Made by a program: the position numbers and the translations under genes. DNA of 15,578 nucleotides from an uncultured Eubacteriales bacterium. Lineage in GTDB: Bacteria; Bacillota; Clostridia; Peptostreptococcales; Anaerovoracaceae. Position 1 is the first letter of the stretch. Each line of letters begins with the position of its first letter. The notes under the pieces were generated by a model. The model did not search any database and was not told where the DNA came from. It saw nothing but the letters and a program-made list of their open reading frames with translations. The DNA lies in the NCBI GenBank assembly GCA_900542245.1, contig UQMQ01000050.1:1-15578 (forward strand). Direction: 5' to 3'. Of the stretch, positions 14,594 to 15,578 are shown one piece after another.

Positions 14594-14620
14594 ATATCGA
14601 CAGCTCTCATCAAAAGATAA
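14594..14620 (-). promoter_or_regulatory. Sigma-28 (SigD/FliA-type) promoter of fliD operon
   Basis: The minus strand reads TTAT-N15-GTCGATAT, 7 of 8 in the -10 against GCCGATAT. Aligned with the flgM promoter, both are 27 bases long with the shared pattern TTAWCWTTT-N10-GKCGATAT. The -10 ends 73 bases before ATG 14520. It should drive fliD-fliS-fliT-like up to the terminator at 11168-11215. Confidence 0.7.
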
Positions 14621-14644
14621 GCGCTTTTTTGATTATGTAAGAAA

Positions 14645-14659
14645 TATCGCTATGCGATA
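14645..14659. promoter_or_regulatory. 15-bp perfect palindrome upstream of fliD promoter
   Basis: TATCGC-TAT-GCGATA lies 24 bp upstream of the -35 of the fliD promoter. It has the size of a dimeric regulator operator. No T-tract makes it a terminator. No regulator can be assigned. Confidence 0.4.
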
Positions 14660-14672
14660 GTTCCGGAATCAC

Positions 14673-14756
14673 GACAAAAGCGCCTTACGAAGCGGCTCTC
14701 ATGGGTGAGCGCCATGTACGCATAGAAACCTCAGAGTTCGTGGTGGCACTTTTGTC
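14673..14756. repeat. Large inverted repeat, possibly a structured RNA, between comFB-like gene and fliD
   Basis: GACAAAAGCGCC (14673-14684) pairs with GGCACTTTTGTC (14745-14756). On the minus-strand RNA the only mismatch becomes a G-U wobble, giving a full 12-bp closing stem around 60 bases. Inside, the minus strand can form a second hairpin GGCGCUC/GAGAGCC around a 6-base loop. The segment also contains the GAGCCG...TAAGGCG word found twice at 1-100. It lies about 50 bp downstream of the comFB-like stop, so it would be in that gene's 3' region, or act as its terminator without a proper T-tract. Confidence 0.45.
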
Positions 14757-14803
14757 CTCTTTCTCTATTCCATGCGCGCGATCCTAGGTGCTGCGCGATG
14801 TAC

Positions 14804-15578
14804 CTAATGTCTCGGTGATGTGAGTACCTGCATGCAGGCCTTGCCGAGGTGGAACATCACTTCGCTCGCAAACTTGTTGGTGTATAAACTCAAAAATGCC
14901 GATACACCGCTCTTGTCCAGAACAACATATTTCGCTTCCATATGCGACAGCGCCAGCGCCTTGACATCGACGCGGCAGCGCGGACAGGTGCAGACATCAA
15001 ACTTTTTGATATAATCGTCCAGCTTGTCGTCCACGAGCCGTTCCATGACGTTGACCAGCACATAAGGCGGCGCTTCCGGCTCCGCTGCGGCAGCGGATTC
15101 CGGCGGGGTAGCGGCAGGCGCAGCCTGCGGCTGCCCCGCGTCAGAGACCGGTGTTTCGTGGGCTGTCTCTGCGGCTGACGCGGCAGACGCAGTGGCAGCC
15201 TCCGCGGTATTCCTATCCACTTCTGATGCAGCATCTGCCGCGGTGTTCGCATCTGTTCCCGATGCAGCAGCCTCCGCGGGGGTCGTATCCGTTTCCGATG
15301 CAGGCGTTTCCGCGGTGTTCGTATCCGTTTCTGCTGCTGCCGTTTCCGCGGCAGCAGCCTCTGCAGAGACGCCCGCTTCACCCGCGGCGCTCTCCGGTTC
15401 CGCAGTCTGCGCGGCGGTCTCGGCGCTGTCCGGCTCTGTCTCCGCCGCCGACGTATCAGCCGGGGCGGCGGTTTCCGCATGGTCTGCGGCTGACGCAGCA
15501 GGCACAGCGATGGGCTCCGCATCGGAAACAGGCTCGGATACAGGCTCTGCGGCAGGGACAGAGGCAGCGGCATCTGCT
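14804..15578 (-). CDS. ComFB-domain protein with long Ala/Glu-rich repeat region, 5' end outside window
   Basis: The frame is open to the window edge, so at least 257 residues are visible; the GTG at 15505 is only an internal candidate start. The last 85 residues form a ComFB domain (late competence family). They run from NVMERLVDDKLDDYIKKFD into the Cys motif VCTCPRCRVDVKALALS and then KYVVL; three cysteines, plus one near the end, fit the zinc-binding type. The part before it is low-complexity, rich in Ala, Glu and Thr, with four tandem 12-residue repeats, and is probably disordered. In B. subtilis comFB lies just upstream of the flgM operon, matching this position. ComFB proteins have recently been described as cyclic dinucleotide receptors, so a signalling role in motility is plausible. 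The role of the repeat region is unknown. Confidence 0.85.
   Translation of the reverse strand, partial: ADAAASVPAAEPVSEPVSDAEPIAVPAASAADHAETAAPADTSAAETEPDSAETAAQTAEPESAAGEAGVSAEAAAAETAAAETDTNTAETPASETDTTPAEAAASGTDANTAADAASEVDRNTAEAATASAASAAETAHETPVSDAGQPQAAPAATPPESAAAAEPEAPPYVLVNVMERLVDDKLDDYIKKFDVCTCPRCRVDVKALALSHMEAKYVVLDKSGVSAFLSLYTNKFASEVMFHLGKACMQVLTSPRH
15191..15334 (-). repeat. Four tandem 36-bp repeats in the comFB-like gene
   Basis: Four consecutive 12-residue units read AETDTNTAETPA, SETDTTPAEAAA, SGTDANTAADAA and SEVDRNTAEAAT. The pattern is S/A-x-T/V-D-x-N/T-T/P-A-x-x-x-x. The DNA units are similar but not identical, so the array is old or under selection. Less regular Ala/Glu-rich sequence flanks it on both sides. 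Confidence 0.75.

Noticed and set aside
14701..14787. 28-residue plus-strand frame MGERHVRIETSEFV...
   Set aside because: It lies inside the inverted repeat with no Shine-Dalgarno. The sequence is better explained as a structured or repetitive element.
14660..14800. Cyclic-di-GMP riboswitch
   Set aside because: I compared it from memory with the GEMM-type core and saw no matching tetraloop/receptor or conserved core words. It lies upstream of the fliD promoter, not in the fliD leader.
14890..15573. Arg-rich 227-residue minus-strand frame
   Set aside because: It is a frame-shifted reading of the GC-rich repeats of the comFB-like gene; its composition is Arg/Pro/Leu noise.
1..15578. CRISPR arrays, tRNA or rRNA genes
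   Set aside because: No regularly spaced identical repeats with unique spacers, no tRNA cloverleaf with TTCRA-type arm and no rRNA words were noticed. The tandem arrays seen are coding repeats.

Overview
The window looks like the late flagellar gene cluster of a motile, Gram-negative-type Firmicute of the class Negativicutes, most probably Selenomonas or a close relative. This is inferred from gene order, protein style and roughly 50% GC; no rRNA or other taxonomic marker is present. Almost everything from the right edge down to about 1.39 kb lies on the minus strand. Only a MerR-type regulator at the left end is on the plus strand.

Layout in transcription order (right to left): the 3' part of a ComFB-domain gene with a long Ala/Glu/Thr-rich repeat region, open at the window edge; a 283-bp non-coding stretch with a large inverted repeat, a small palindrome and a sigma-28-type promoter; fliD (filament cap), fliS (flagellin chaperone) and a FliT-like gene; a strong terminator; an FtsE-like ABC ATPase without a visible FtsX; a second sigma-28-type promoter; then flgM (anti-sigma-28), flgN (chaperone), flgK and flgL (hook-filament junction), a YviE/DUF6470 gene, fliW, csrA and a 697-residue FtsA-like actin-fold protein. 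fliW, csrA and ftsA-like are packed end to end or overlap. A methyl-accepting chemotaxis protein follows, with its own sigma-A-type promoter and a terminator. The 397-bp gap between the chemoreceptor and merR holds a decayed IS66-like transposase fragment and two facing terminators. The first 130 bp carry a hairpin and a 20-bp imperfect direct repeat.

How it works together: after hook completion FlgM is expected to be secreted, freeing sigma-28 to express the hook-associated proteins, cap and chaperones. FlgN serves FlgK/FlgL, FliS serves flagellin and FliT would serve FliD. FliW and CsrA form the known Firmicute switch controlling flagellin translation, but no flagellin gene is in this window. 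The block recalls Bacillus subtilis comFB...flgM-flgN-flgK-flgL-yviE-fliW-csrA-hag-fliD-fliS-fliT, with fliD-fliS-fliT moved upstream, hag absent and cell-division-like genes added.

The most interesting point is the presence of both an FtsA-like and an FtsE-like protein inside a flagellar cluster. Selenomonas carries its flagellar tuft near mid-cell, so a link between a division-type machine and flagellar placement or timing is a testable, unproven idea.
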